Notes under the pieces: generated by a model | The model's input: the letters and a program-made list of their open reading frames with translations, nothing else | What the model was told of the DNA's origin: nothing | Database searches by the model: none | Part shown: positions 5,176 through 10,864 of the stretch, piece by piece | Layout: the number at the start of each line of letters is the position of its first letter | Numbering within the stretch: position 1 is the first letter of the stretch | Position numbers and translations under genes: made by a program | Source: an uncultured Bacilli bacterium | GTDB taxonomy: Bacteria; Bacillota_I; Bacilli_A; RF39; UBA660 | DNA length: 10,864 nucleotides | Direction: 5' to 3' | Assembly: GCA_934120265.1 (NCBI GenBank) | Contig: CAKOTU010000020.1 | Coordinates: 1-10,864, forward strand

Positions 5176-5252
5176 ATTAGATTTTAAAATTCTCTGTAAG
5201 CATAATTTTAAAAAAACTATACTATATATTAAAACTATTTTTTAAGTTTATA
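5176..5252. other. AT-rich spacer after sufB
   Basis: This 77-base stretch between the sufB stop and its terminator is almost pure A/T and holds two direct copies of AAAACTAT near 5212-5245. No gene, promoter or convincing hairpin is seen. It is the 3' untranslated region of the sufB transcript. Confidence 0.4.
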
Positions 5253-6569
5253 CTAAAAATAATTTTTTAATAAGGCATTAAGTTCGACTGCATATTCCAT
5301 TGGTAGTTCTTCCCTGAAGCGATCGATAAATCCCATAATCAATAATTCTTTAGCTTTATCCTCATTAAGTCCTCTACTCATCAAATAAAATAACTGTTCT
5401 TCATCTATTTTAGACACTGTTGCTTCGTGATGAATATTTGACGAATCATTTTCAACAATATTAGTTGGAATAGTATCACTTTTCGATATATTATCAACTA
5501 TTATAGTATCACACTTTACTGTACTCCTTGAATTAATAGCATCTTTGGTTATTCTTACTTTTCCTCTATAAGAAGCATTTCCTCCATTTGCAGAAATAGA
5601 TTTACTAATAATATTACTAGTTGTATTTGGTGCTAAATGAATCATTTTAGCTCCTGTATCTTGGTTTTGATTAGAAGAAGCTACTGCAATAGAAATACAA
5701 TTACCACTTGCACCTCTTCCCGCTAAAATGCATGATGGATATTTCATATTAACTTTAGAGCCTATATTGCCATCAATCCATTCCATTAGTCCATCTTCTT
5801 CTACGATAGCACGCTTTGTAACCAAATTATAAACATCACTAGACCAATTTTGAATAGTTGTATATCTGCATTTAGCATTCTTCTTAACATATATTTCTAC
5901 AACTGCCGCATGCAAAGAATCACTAGTATAAGTTGGAGCTGTACATCCTTCCATATAGTGAAGATCACTACCCTCATCAACAACAATAATTGTTCTTTCA
6001 AATTGCCCCATATTTTTACTATTGATTCTAAAATAACTTTGAAGAGGTCTATCAAGCTTTGTATGAGGAGGAATATAAATAAAAGTACCTCCACTCCACA
6101 CTGCACCATTTAATGCAGTATATTTATTTTCATCATACTTTACCAATTTATTAAAATATTCTTTAAAAAGATCTGGATACTTTTTTAATGCAGTATCAGT
6201 ATCACAAAAGATTACATTTTTTTCTTTCAATTCTTTTATCATATTATGGTATATAACTTCACTTTCATATTGAGCACCAACACCCGCCAAATACTTTTTT
6301 TCAGCCTCTGGCAAACCTATCTTATCAAATGTTTCTTTAATATTGGTTGGTAATTCATTCCAATCATTATGAATCTTATCATCCATTTTTTTATAATAAT
6401 TAATTATTGAAAAGTCTAGTTTTATCTCAGGACCAAATATAGGATTTTTTAATTCCACAAATTTTTTATATGCATTTATTCTAAATTCAGTCATCCATTT
6501 AGGTTCATTTTTAATTTTAGAAATTTGTTCAACTTTTGAAACATCTATATCAAAAACATCAATAGCCAT
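5253..6569 (-). CDS. sufB: Fe-S cluster scaffold protein SufB
   Basis: 438 residues, slightly shorter than the usual 465 or so. SufB is the core of the cytoplasmic SufBCD scaffold on which Fe-S clusters are built from cysteine sulfur and iron. Family landmarks are easy to see: Y-E-S-E-V-I-Y-H (101-108), G-G-T-F-I-Y-I-P (160-167), P-L-Q-S-Y-F-R-I-N (175-183), the E-G-C-T-A-P block (207-212), the C-terminal K-C-D with C353, H-E-A-T-V-S-K-I (381-388) and L-P-M-E-Y-A-V-E (422-429). C353 and the H381-E382 pair correspond to residues known to matter for cluster assembly in E. coli SufB. ATG at 6569 follows a weak GGTGAT site. It is the last gene of the cluster, 54 bases after the unknown gene; sufC and sufD are not adjacent. 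Confidence 0.97.
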   Translation of the reverse strand: MAIDVFDIDVSKVEQISKIKNEPKWMTEFRINAYKKFVELKNPIFGPEIKLDFSIINYYKKMDDKIHNDWNELPTNIKETFDKIGLPEAEKKYLAGVGAQYESEVIYHNMIKELKEKNVIFCDTDTALKKYPDLFKEYFNKLVKYDENKYTALNGAVWSGGTFIYIPPHTKLDRPLQSYFRINSKNMGQFERTIIVVDEGSDLHYMEGCTAPTYTSDSLHAAVVEIYVKKNAKCRYTTIQNWSSDVYNLVTKRAIVEEDGLMEWIDGNIGSKVNMKYPSCILAGRGASGNCISIAVASSNQNQDTGAKMIHLAPNTTSNIISKSISANGGNASYRGKVRITKDAINSRSTVKCDTIIVDNISKSDTIPTNIVENDSSNIHHEATVSKIDEEQLFYLMSRGLNEDKAKELLIMGFIDRFREELPMEYAVELNALLKNYF

Positions 6570-6585
6570 AATATCACCAATAAAT

Positions 6586-6614
6586 ATTATACTAAATTTT
6601 TTTGCAAATAAAAA
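6586..6614 (-). promoter_or_regulatory. Possible internal promoter before sufB
   Basis: On the minus strand, a perfect TATAAT (6586-6591) lies about 17 bases before the sufB ATG, with a poor -35 (TTTTTA, 6609-6614) 17 bases upstream. It follows directly after a terminator-like hairpin. Confidence 0.4.
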
Positions 6615-6635
6615 GGAAAGTTGTTAATTTTCCTT
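6613..6635 (-). terminator. Hairpin with T tract between the unknown suf gene and sufB
   Basis: A 7-bp stem (AAGGAAA with TTTCCTT) and a 9-base loop on the minus strand end in TTCCTTTTTATTT. The TAA stop of the upstream gene (6624-6626) is in the loop. It could stop or weaken transcription before sufB, so the cluster may not be one simple operon. Confidence 0.5.
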
Positions 6636-7034
6636 ATTTTTAATTTTTTGTTTATCAAGTTGTTCTTGAAGCTTATTTTCTAAATAACATTGGTGCATCT
6701 TTTTTGCTCTAGATTTCAATGTTATTTGATAAAGATAACTTATTCTAGACCAATCTTTATCGTTGCAAACTAGAGGGTATAATTGTCCAGAAACTAATTC
6801 ACCCAAAATACGATTACTTCTATCTCGCTCAACCAAATTCCAAATATCGCCTGTTTCAATATCAATAGCCACATTATCATCTGTATCAATTACACACGTA
6901 ATAGTTCTTTCAACAGTAAAGTCAACCACATGAAGACGTGTATATATACCGCCATCCATTTGCGCTGAACTACCAACAATCCCACCATATCTAGCCAGCG
7001 TAACCTCCTTAATTAACAATTCATCATTTTTCAT
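6624..7034 (-). CDS. Unknown protein encoded between sufU and sufB (136 residues)
   Basis: Not recognised. The gene overlaps the end of sufU by 11 bases, so the two are translated from one message. ATG 7040 lies only two bases from the site AAAGGAG, while ATG 7034 is at a normal distance, so 7034 is chosen. The product is soluble-looking. Residues about 5-105 look like a mixed alpha/beta domain with a glycine-rich start (A-R-Y-G-G-I-V-G-S-S-A-Q-M-D-G-G), an acidic stretch V-I-D-T-D-D-N-V-A-I-D-I-E-T-G-D (48-63) and three cysteines (47, 90, 116) that do not form a C-x-x-C. The C-terminal 30 residues are a lysine/glutamine-rich helix. It does not look like SufA, SufC, SufD, SufS or SufT. Its position suggests a role in or near Fe-S assembly, but that is only context. 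Confidence 0.8.
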   Translation of the reverse strand: MKNDELLIKEVTLARYGGIVGSSAQMDGGIYTRLHVVDFTVERTITCVIDTDDNVAIDIETGDIWNLVERDRSNRILGELVSGQLYPLVCNDKDWSRISYLYQITLKSRAKKMHQCYLENKLQEQLDKQKIKNKEN

Positions 7035-7455
7035 TCTCATACTCCTTTACTACTTTTTCAGCACCCCACCATGATAGTAAAGCACATTTTTTCCTATTAG
7101 GTTGCTTATATATGTCATCATATACATTAGCCTGCTCTAAAACATCCGCATCATATTTTTTTTCATCAATCATACTATAATAATTGCTTATAATATTTTC
7201 TGCTTCTTTTACCGTTTTACCAATAAGCGTATCTGTCATAATAGAAGTTGAACTAGTACATATTGCGCATGCTTCACCATCAAATTTTATATCTTCTATT
7301 TTATCATTTTTAATTTTGAACATTAAATTTACTTCATCAATACAACTATCGCTGTTCATATTTACTTTGATGTAGTCTTCTGATTCTATTAATCCTTTGT
7401 TTTTAGGATTTTGATAATGTTCCAAAATTATGCTTCTTTTCAACTCTTGATTCAC
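7024..7455 (-). CDS. sufU: Fe-S assembly protein SufU
   Basis: 143 residues, IscU-like fold. In Firmicutes SufU is a zinc-dependent partner that takes persulfide sulfur from the cysteine desulfurase SufS. The N-terminus has the typical I-L-E-H-Y-Q-N-P-K-N-K-G (10-21). The zinc/active ligands are present: C38-I-D40 (in place of the common C-G-D), C63 in G-E-A-C-A-I-C, and C124 in R-K-K-C-A-L-L-S-W-W. There is an extra cysteine, C66, where the family usually has serine. The start is GTG at 7455, placed after AGGTGAT. The gene has its own consensus promoter and leads into the unknown gene and then sufB. The usual sufC-sufD-sufS genes are not upstream; spoVS is. Confidence 0.95.
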   Translation of the reverse strand: MNQELKRSIILEHYQNPKNKGLIESEDYIKVNMNSDSCIDEVNLMFKIKNDKIEDIKFDGEACAICTSSTSIMTDTLIGKTVKEAENIISNYYSMIDEKKYDADVLEQANVYDDIYKQPNRKKCALLSWWGAEKVVKEYENEK

Positions 7456-7473
7456 GTTATCACCTACATTTAT

Positions 7474-7503
7474 ATTATAAGCTATTTGAAACCATTATGT
7501 CAA
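7474..7503 (-). promoter_or_regulatory. Promoter of the sufU cluster
   Basis: On the minus strand a perfect -35 TTGACA (7498-7503) and a perfect -10 TATAAT (7474-7479) are separated by 18 bases. It begins just after the spoVS terminator, so the suf genes start their own transcript. No obvious repressor palindrome overlaps it. Confidence 0.75.
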
Positions 7504-7509
7504 ACAAAA

Positions 7510-7530
7510 AGAGACTATTATCTAGCCTCT
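7510..7530 (-). terminator. Terminator of spoVS
   Basis: An 8-bp stem (AGAGGCTA with TAGTCTCT, one G-T pair) and a 5-base loop on the minus strand are followed by TTTTTG. The spoVS stop (7518-7520) lies in the loop. Confidence 0.75.
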
Positions 7531-7778
7531 ACAATTAATTTAATCGCGGTTCTTTCATCACCATCAATTACAATATCTGTAAAAGCTGGAATACAAACCA
7601 AATTTTTACCAGATGGAGCCACGAACCCTCTAGCAATGGCAATTGATTTTATTGCCTGATTAAGTGCTCCTGCTCCTATCGCTTGAATTTCAACACTTCC
7701 TTTTTCTCTAAATACATTAGCAAGTGCTCCAGCAACACTATTTGGATTAGATTTTGATGAAACTTTAAGTGTTTCCAT
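7518..7778 (-). CDS. spoVS: SpoVS-family protein (stage V sporulation protein S)
   Basis: 86 residues, the full length of the family and closely matching it: L-K-V-S-S-K-S-N-P-N-S-V-A-G-A-L-A (4-20), V-E-I-Q-A-I-G-A-G-A-L-N-Q-A-I-K-S-I-A-I-A-R-G (29-51), then D-I-V-I-D-G-D-E-R-T-A-I-K-L (68-81). SpoVS has an Alba-like fold and is thought to bind nucleic acid. In Bacillus it affects late sporulation, but relatives also occur in non-sporulating bacteria, so the gene alone does not show that this organism sporulates. The ribosome site AGAGG is about 11 bases from ATG, rather far. It is a one-gene unit, ended by its own terminator just before the suf promoter. Confidence 0.96.
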   Translation of the reverse strand: METLKVSSKSNPNSVAGALANVFREKGSVEIQAIGAGALNQAIKSIAIARGFVAPSGKNLVCIPAFTDIVIDGDERTAIKLIVEAR

Positions 7779-7829
7779 ATATATTAATTCCTCTCTTTCT
7801 ACAGTTAAATATATGAAAGATAGGCTTTT

Positions 7830-7858
7830 ATTATAACTAAATTTGTATTGTTGAATAA
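7830..7858 (-). promoter_or_regulatory. Possible promoter of spoVS
   Basis: On the minus strand, a perfect TATAAT (7830-7835) with TTATTC (7853-7858) at a 17-base spacing; the -35 is poor. It lies in the 105-base divergent region shared with the ZIP transporter gene, for which no convincing promoter is seen. Confidence 0.4.
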
Positions 7859-7883
7859 TTTATTTAATGAAGGAAGGATGTCT

Positions 7884-8681
7884 ATGGTAGATTTTTTTTG
7901 TAATTTAAATCATATTACGCAAGCTCTAATTGCTACAATCTTTACTTGGAGTGTTACAGCACTTGGAGCAGCATTAGTATTTTTATTTAAAAATATTAAA
8001 AAAAACATTATGGATGCGATGTTAGGGTTTGCGGCAGGAGTTATGATCTCCGCATCTTTTTGGTCACTATTATCTCCCGCTATTGAAATGGCCGAAAATT
8101 TAAAAATGATAACTTGGTTCGTTACGACTGTCGGTTTCTTTTGTGGTGGCTTATTACTTTTTGTCGGTGATAAAATATTTACAAAATTAAGCAAAAATAA
8201 AAAATATAACAACAATAGTTTTAGACGTTGTTTAATGCTAATATTTTCTATAACACTCCATAACATACCTGAAGGTTTAGCTATAGGAGTAGCTTTTGGA
8301 TCTTTAAAATATGGGCTTGACGGTACAACATTAGCTGCCACCTGTTTGTTAGCTTTGGGTATTGGTATTCAAAATTTTCCAGAAGGTACCGCTGTAAGTG
8401 TCCCATTAAGACGCGAGGGAATGTCTAGAAAAAAAGCTTTTTTCTTTGGTCAATTAAGTGGTGTAGTTGAACCAATATCTGCTGTTATTGGAGCTTTATT
8501 AGTAATAAAAATAAGATTACTTCTTCCATTTTTATTAGCATTTGCAGCAGGAGCTATGATATATGTGGTTGTTGAAGAGTTAATTCCCGAAAGTCAAACA
8601 AATAAAAATAAAGATTTAATGGCCCTATTTACATTAATTGGCTTTTCCATAATGATGATTTTAGATATTGCGTTAGGTTAA
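7884..8681 (+). CDS. ZIP-family metal transporter (GufA-like)
   Basis: 265 residues, an integral membrane protein with about eight helices. ZIP carriers move zinc, iron or similar divalent cations into the cytoplasm. The two metal-binding helices are plain: H-N-I-P-E-G-L-A-I-G-V-A-F-G (126-139, TM4) and Q-N-F-P-E-G-T-A-V-S-V-P-L-R-R-E-G (163-179, TM5), followed by G-Q-L-S-G-V-V-E-P (189-197) and E-E-L-I-P-E-S (231-237). Q163 in place of the first histidine of TM5 is typical of the GufA branch. A lysine-rich, histidine-free loop (about 101-115) lies between TM3 and TM4. The frame opens with TTG at 7848, but the site GAAGGAAGG fits ATG 7884. The gene ends in its own hairpin. It is divergent from spoVS. 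Confidence 0.94.
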   Translation: MVDFFCNLNHITQALIATIFTWSVTALGAALVFLFKNIKKNIMDAMLGFAAGVMISASFWSLLSPAIEMAENLKMITWFVTTVGFFCGGLLLFVGDKIFTKLSKNKKYNNNSFRRCLMLIFSITLHNIPEGLAIGVAFGSLKYGLDGTTLAATCLLALGIGIQNFPEGTAVSVPLRREGMSRKKAFFFGQLSGVVEPISAVIGALLVIKIRLLLPFLLAFAAGAMIYVVVEELIPESQTNKNKDLMALFTLIGFSIMMILDIALG

Positions 8682-8704
8682 ATAGAGATTTTTCTCTATT
8701 TTTT
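8680..8704 (+). terminator. Terminator of the ZIP transporter gene
   Basis: A 9-bp stem (AAATAGAGA with TCTCTATTT) and a TTTT loop are followed by more T. It begins within the TAA stop codon. Confidence 0.8.
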
Positions 8705-8747
8705 GTTTAATAACCAATCAAACTTAAAAAAAATATTAAAGCATACT

Positions 8748-8775
8748 AAAAGATGATCATGAAAAATCATCTTTT
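8748..8775 (-). terminator. Terminator of the glycosyltransferase gene
   Basis: A 10-bp stem (AAAAGATGAT with ATCATCTTTT) overlaps the TGA stop at 8757-8759. On the minus strand it ends in TTTT then AG, a short U tract. An alternative 9-bp hairpin, CATGAAAAA with TTTTTCATG (8758-8780), uses part of the same bases. Confidence 0.6.
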
Positions 8776-9896
8776 TCATGTTTTATAACATCCCATGATA
8801 CATTTCCAAAGGATTTAAATAAACATATTACATAGCTTAACAAAAATATCGGATTAAAAAACAACGCTTTAAGCTTTAATTCATTATCTATTTTTGATTC
8901 ATCACAAACTATTAAAAATAATGTAACTAAAAACAATGTTAAATATAAAACTGACAATATATAAACTATTTTTGTTAATGAAAAACTTAGCGACATACTT
9001 ATAAATACCCATATCAATAAAATTATAATTCCCTTTATACCAATTATTTCTTTCAGTATAGAAAAATTTCTTGTTTTCTTATACTGCTCTATCAACTTTC
9101 TATTATACTTCTTTCTATTTTCAAAGTATCCTTTTATCCATCTTGTTCTTTGTTTTATCGAAACATTAAATTCTATTGGCTGTTCATCATAAAAAACAGC
9201 TTTATCGCAATAACTACTATTATATTTATTTATTATTGAATACAAAGTTAATTCATAGTCCTCCGTTAAAGTATTAAAAGGATAACCTTTTAACTTTTTT
9301 ATAATATCACCACTAATAAAGAAACCAGTCCCCGATAATATAACATTTTCATTATTATTAGCTTTACTTTTATTAAATATATTTAATAATGTAAATAATA
9401 GTCCAGAGCAATAAGACGTGACGCTATCTTTTGGATTTTTGTTAAGTCTTTTAGATGTTACTATATCATATCCATCTTTATACTCATCAATCATATACTT
9501 AATAAAATCTTTATCTAAGATATTATCCGCATCAAAAATAAAATATAAATCATATTCTTTTTTTATACTTTTTATAAGTTCATCTAACGCATAACCTTTT
9601 CTTTTTAAGTTAGGATTTACTCTTGTTACAATATTACAATTATATTTTTTTAAAATAGGAATTGCTAAATCATTTTTATCACTTACCATAACATAAACAT
9701 CTCTAAAATCAACTTTTACAGATTGCTTCTTTAAGCTCTCCATCAAACCAGCTATAACTTTTTCTTCATTACGAGCAGGAATTAGAATTGCATATTTACT
9801 TTTTTCTTTTTTATTCAATTTTCTTTTATTATCATTTGGTAATAAATATATAATAATTAATAAAATACCTATTATTTGTAAAACCATCAAAATCAT
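8757..9896 (-). CDS. Membrane-bound family 2 glycosyltransferase
   Basis: 379 residues. An N-terminal membrane helix (about 2-19) precedes a cytoplasmic GT-A domain, and two or three membrane helices follow (about 285-305, 308-331, 347-361). The layout resembles processive synthases of the cellulose/hyaluronan/poly-GlcNAc type. Motifs: I-P-A-R-N-E-E (39-45) for the nucleotide, K-G-Y-A-L-D (100-105), F-D-A-D-N with D122-x-D124 for metal, G-T-G-F-F-I (189-194), T-E-D-Y-E-L (211-216) with the catalytic aspartate, and Q-R-T-R-W (249-253), the acceptor/product-binding Q-x-x-R-W motif. The sugar and product cannot be read from the sequence. The frame opens with GTG at 9905, but AGGTG lies eight bases before ATG 9896, which is preferred. 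It is a single-gene unit, not in a polysaccharide cluster within this window. Confidence 0.92.
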   Translation of the reverse strand: MILMVLQIIGILLIIIYLLPNDNKRKLNKKEKSKYAILIPARNEEKVIAGLMESLKKQSVKVDFRDVYVMVSDKNDLAIPILKKYNCNIVTRVNPNLKRKGYALDELIKSIKKEYDLYFIFDADNILDKDFIKYMIDEYKDGYDIVTSKRLNKNPKDSVTSYCSGLLFTLLNIFNKSKANNNENVILSGTGFFISGDIIKKLKGYPFNTLTEDYELTLYSIINKYNSSYCDKAVFYDEQPIEFNVSIKQRTRWIKGYFENRKKYNRKLIEQYKKTRNFSILKEIIGIKGIIILLIWVFISMSLSFSLTKIVYILSVLYLTLFLVTLFLIVCDESKIDNELKLKALFFNPIFLLSYVICLFKSFGNVSWDVIKHEKDDFS

Positions 9897-9926
9897 CTGT
9901 ACCACACCTATTTCTATCTTATTTTT

Positions 9927-9935
9927 AGTATACCA
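9927..9935 (-). promoter_or_regulatory. Extended -10 promoter of the glycosyltransferase gene
   Basis: On the minus strand TG-G-TATACT is a good extended -10, with a weak TTAGAA 17 bases upstream. Transcription would start about 25 bases before ATG 9896. Confidence 0.5.
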
Positions 9936-10014
9936 TACTTTTTTGAAATTTCTAAAGCAAATTAAAAGGATTTTAAGACTATTTGTGGAATATTAATATT
10001 AGGAGGGAAAGAAA

Positions 10015-10788
10015 ATGTCAGAAGAAAAAATAAATGGTATTGAAAATGAAATTCAATTCATAAATTATTTTAACAAAAAGAAAATAAAAGAATTAAGCCC
10101 AATGCACTACTCTTTTTTAAAAGACTTATTTCAAGATATAGAAGATAATGATATTATAAAATGTAGGAAAAATAATAAGCTACAAAAATATGATATATTT
10201 ATTTGTATCAACGATAAAATAAAAAGAATAAGCATTAAAAAAGGAATTAAAAATTCAGTTCACGTTGAAAGAATAAGTGACTTTATACATTTTTTAATTG
10301 ATAACAAAATTAACAAGAATATAATAATTGAATATCTAAAATATCACTATGCAGATGGAACAACAAATGGAAAAGGTGCTGTAAGAATGTCATCTATTGA
10401 ATATAAAAAAAATCATCAAGATAAAATAAATAAAATTAATGAAGCTTTTAATAATATTAACCTAATTAATAAAGCAACAGATAAATTTGTTTTAAAAGGT
10501 AATAATAGTGATGAAAGTATTGACGCTATTATTCATGGAACTGTAAATGATTTTGTATGGATACTAGAAAAAGATATAAAAAATATAATATCTTCACAAA
10601 TTAATATTTATTCTACTGCAATTCATTTTGGTCCATTAATAGTTCAACCATTAGATCGTTGTTTAAATAAAAATCCATTATATGAGAAAAAACGTTTTTG
10701 TGTTCAAATAAAATGGTATAATCTTTATGACAATATTATTGAAAATATGAACTCTAAATATATTAAAAGCAAGGTGTTAAGTAATTAA
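10015..10788 (+). CDS. Unrecognised protein with a possible PD-(D/E)XK nuclease core
   Basis: 257 residues, lysine-, isoleucine- and asparagine-rich, no membrane segment. I do not recognise the family with certainty. The N-terminal part reads like a restriction-endonuclease fold: a helix with E12 (E-N-E-I-Q-F-I-N-Y-F-N), then a strand K-Y-D60-I-F-I-C-I, then R-I-S73-I-K75-K76-G followed by N-S-V-H-V-E (80-85) and a helix. A D, then an S-x-K, on neighbouring strands is a known variant of the D...(D/E)-x-K active site. The second half (about 110-257) is unassigned and ends V-Q-I-K-W-Y-N-L-Y-D. ATG follows AGGAGGG by seven bases. No methyltransferase or partner gene is seen, but the window ends just downstream. 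A defence or restriction role is inference. Confidence 0.75.
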   Translation: MSEEKINGIENEIQFINYFNKKKIKELSPMHYSFLKDLFQDIEDNDIIKCRKNNKLQKYDIFICINDKIKRISIKKGIKNSVHVERISDFIHFLIDNKINKNIIIEYLKYHYADGTTNGKGAVRMSSIEYKKNHQDKINKINEAFNNINLINKATDKFVLKGNNSDESIDAIIHGTVNDFVWILEKDIKNIISSQINIYSTAIHFGPLIVQPLDRCLNKNPLYEKKRFCVQIKWYNLYDNIIENMNSKYIKSKVLSN

Positions 10789-10824
10789 TAAATCCAAGCT
10801 GATAACGTGGAATTTAAATACAAA

Positions 10825-10851
10825 AAAACGAACTAATTAATAGCTCGTTTT
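10825..10851 (+). terminator. Terminator after the last gene
   Basis: A 7-bp stem (AAAACGA with TCGTTTT), extended past one mismatch by CT/AG, ends in TTTTATTT on the plus strand. It lies about 37 bases past the stop at 10788. Confidence 0.55.
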
Positions 10852-10864
10852 ATTTCAATGGAGC

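Noticed and set aside
5145..5252. Riboswitch upstream of ssb or after sufB
   Set aside because: No conserved aptamer elements are seen; the hairpin is explained as a terminator and the ssb leader is short.
5897..6109. Minus-strand 70-codon frame inside sufB, and the 143-codon minus frame at 7910-8341 inside the ZIP gene
   Set aside because: Each overlaps a gene with clear family motifs in another frame; neither has a ribosome site or a recognisable domain.
5253..7455. Mycoplasma genetic code (TGA as tryptophan)
   Set aside because: sufU and other genes end properly at TGA, and tryptophans in conserved motifs are encoded by TGG.
7779..7883. Metal-responsive operator before the ZIP transporter
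   Set aside because: No inverted repeat of the Fur, Zur or MntR type could be found by eye in the divergent region.
10794..10815. Imperfect palindrome TCCA...TGGA after the last gene
   Set aside because: Only four bases pair with a long interior; too weak to call a recombination site or terminator.

Overview
This window comes from a strongly AT-rich bacterium that uses the standard code: TGA closes the sufU and glycosyltransferase genes, and tryptophan is TGG. Consensus -35/-10 promoters, strong GGAGG ribosome sites, SufU-type Fe-S assembly, SpoVS and MscL all point to a low-GC Firmicute. The cysteine-rich surface protein resembles those of uncultured gut Bacilli near the Mollicutes (RF39/Erysipelotrichia-like). 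The lineage is inference, not proof.

Layout. 1-315: a minus-strand tRNA with anticodon CAT, probably the lysidine-modified tRNA-Ile2, followed by a diverged inverted copy of its own leader and 5' half. 316-1065: a solitary PD-(D/E)XK nuclease resembling MvaI/BcnI enzymes. 1115-1546: mscL, convergent with a small unknown gene (1558-1977), the two sharing a bidirectional terminator that contains both stop codons. 2083-3591: a membrane-anchored, cysteine-repeat surface protein behind two tandem promoters. 3707-3973: a stand-alone Smr domain protein. 4027-4740: two divergent XRE regulators with an operator-like control region between them. 4756-5091: a short SSB.

5253-7455 holds an incomplete suf cluster on the minus strand: sufU, an unrecognised 136-residue gene overlapping it, then sufB. 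sufC, sufD and sufS are not beside it. A terminator-like hairpin and a TATAAT box before sufB suggest partly separate expression. Upstream lie spoVS (minus) and a divergent ZIP-family metal transporter (plus). 8757-9896 is a membrane family 2 glycosyltransferase. 10015-10788 is an unrecognised protein with features of a nuclease core (D60 and an S-I-K-K-G strand).

The housekeeping core (tRNA, mscL, ssb, suf, spoVS) is interspersed with accessory-looking genes (two nuclease-like proteins, the XRE pair, the surface protein). The best candidates for something undescribed are the suf-linked gene between sufU and sufB, the last nuclease-like gene, the W-x-x-W surface protein and the inverted tRNA half. 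Several starts were moved downstream of the longest reading frame because a ribosome site or promoter decides the matter. No mobile element, CRISPR array or rRNA is visible.
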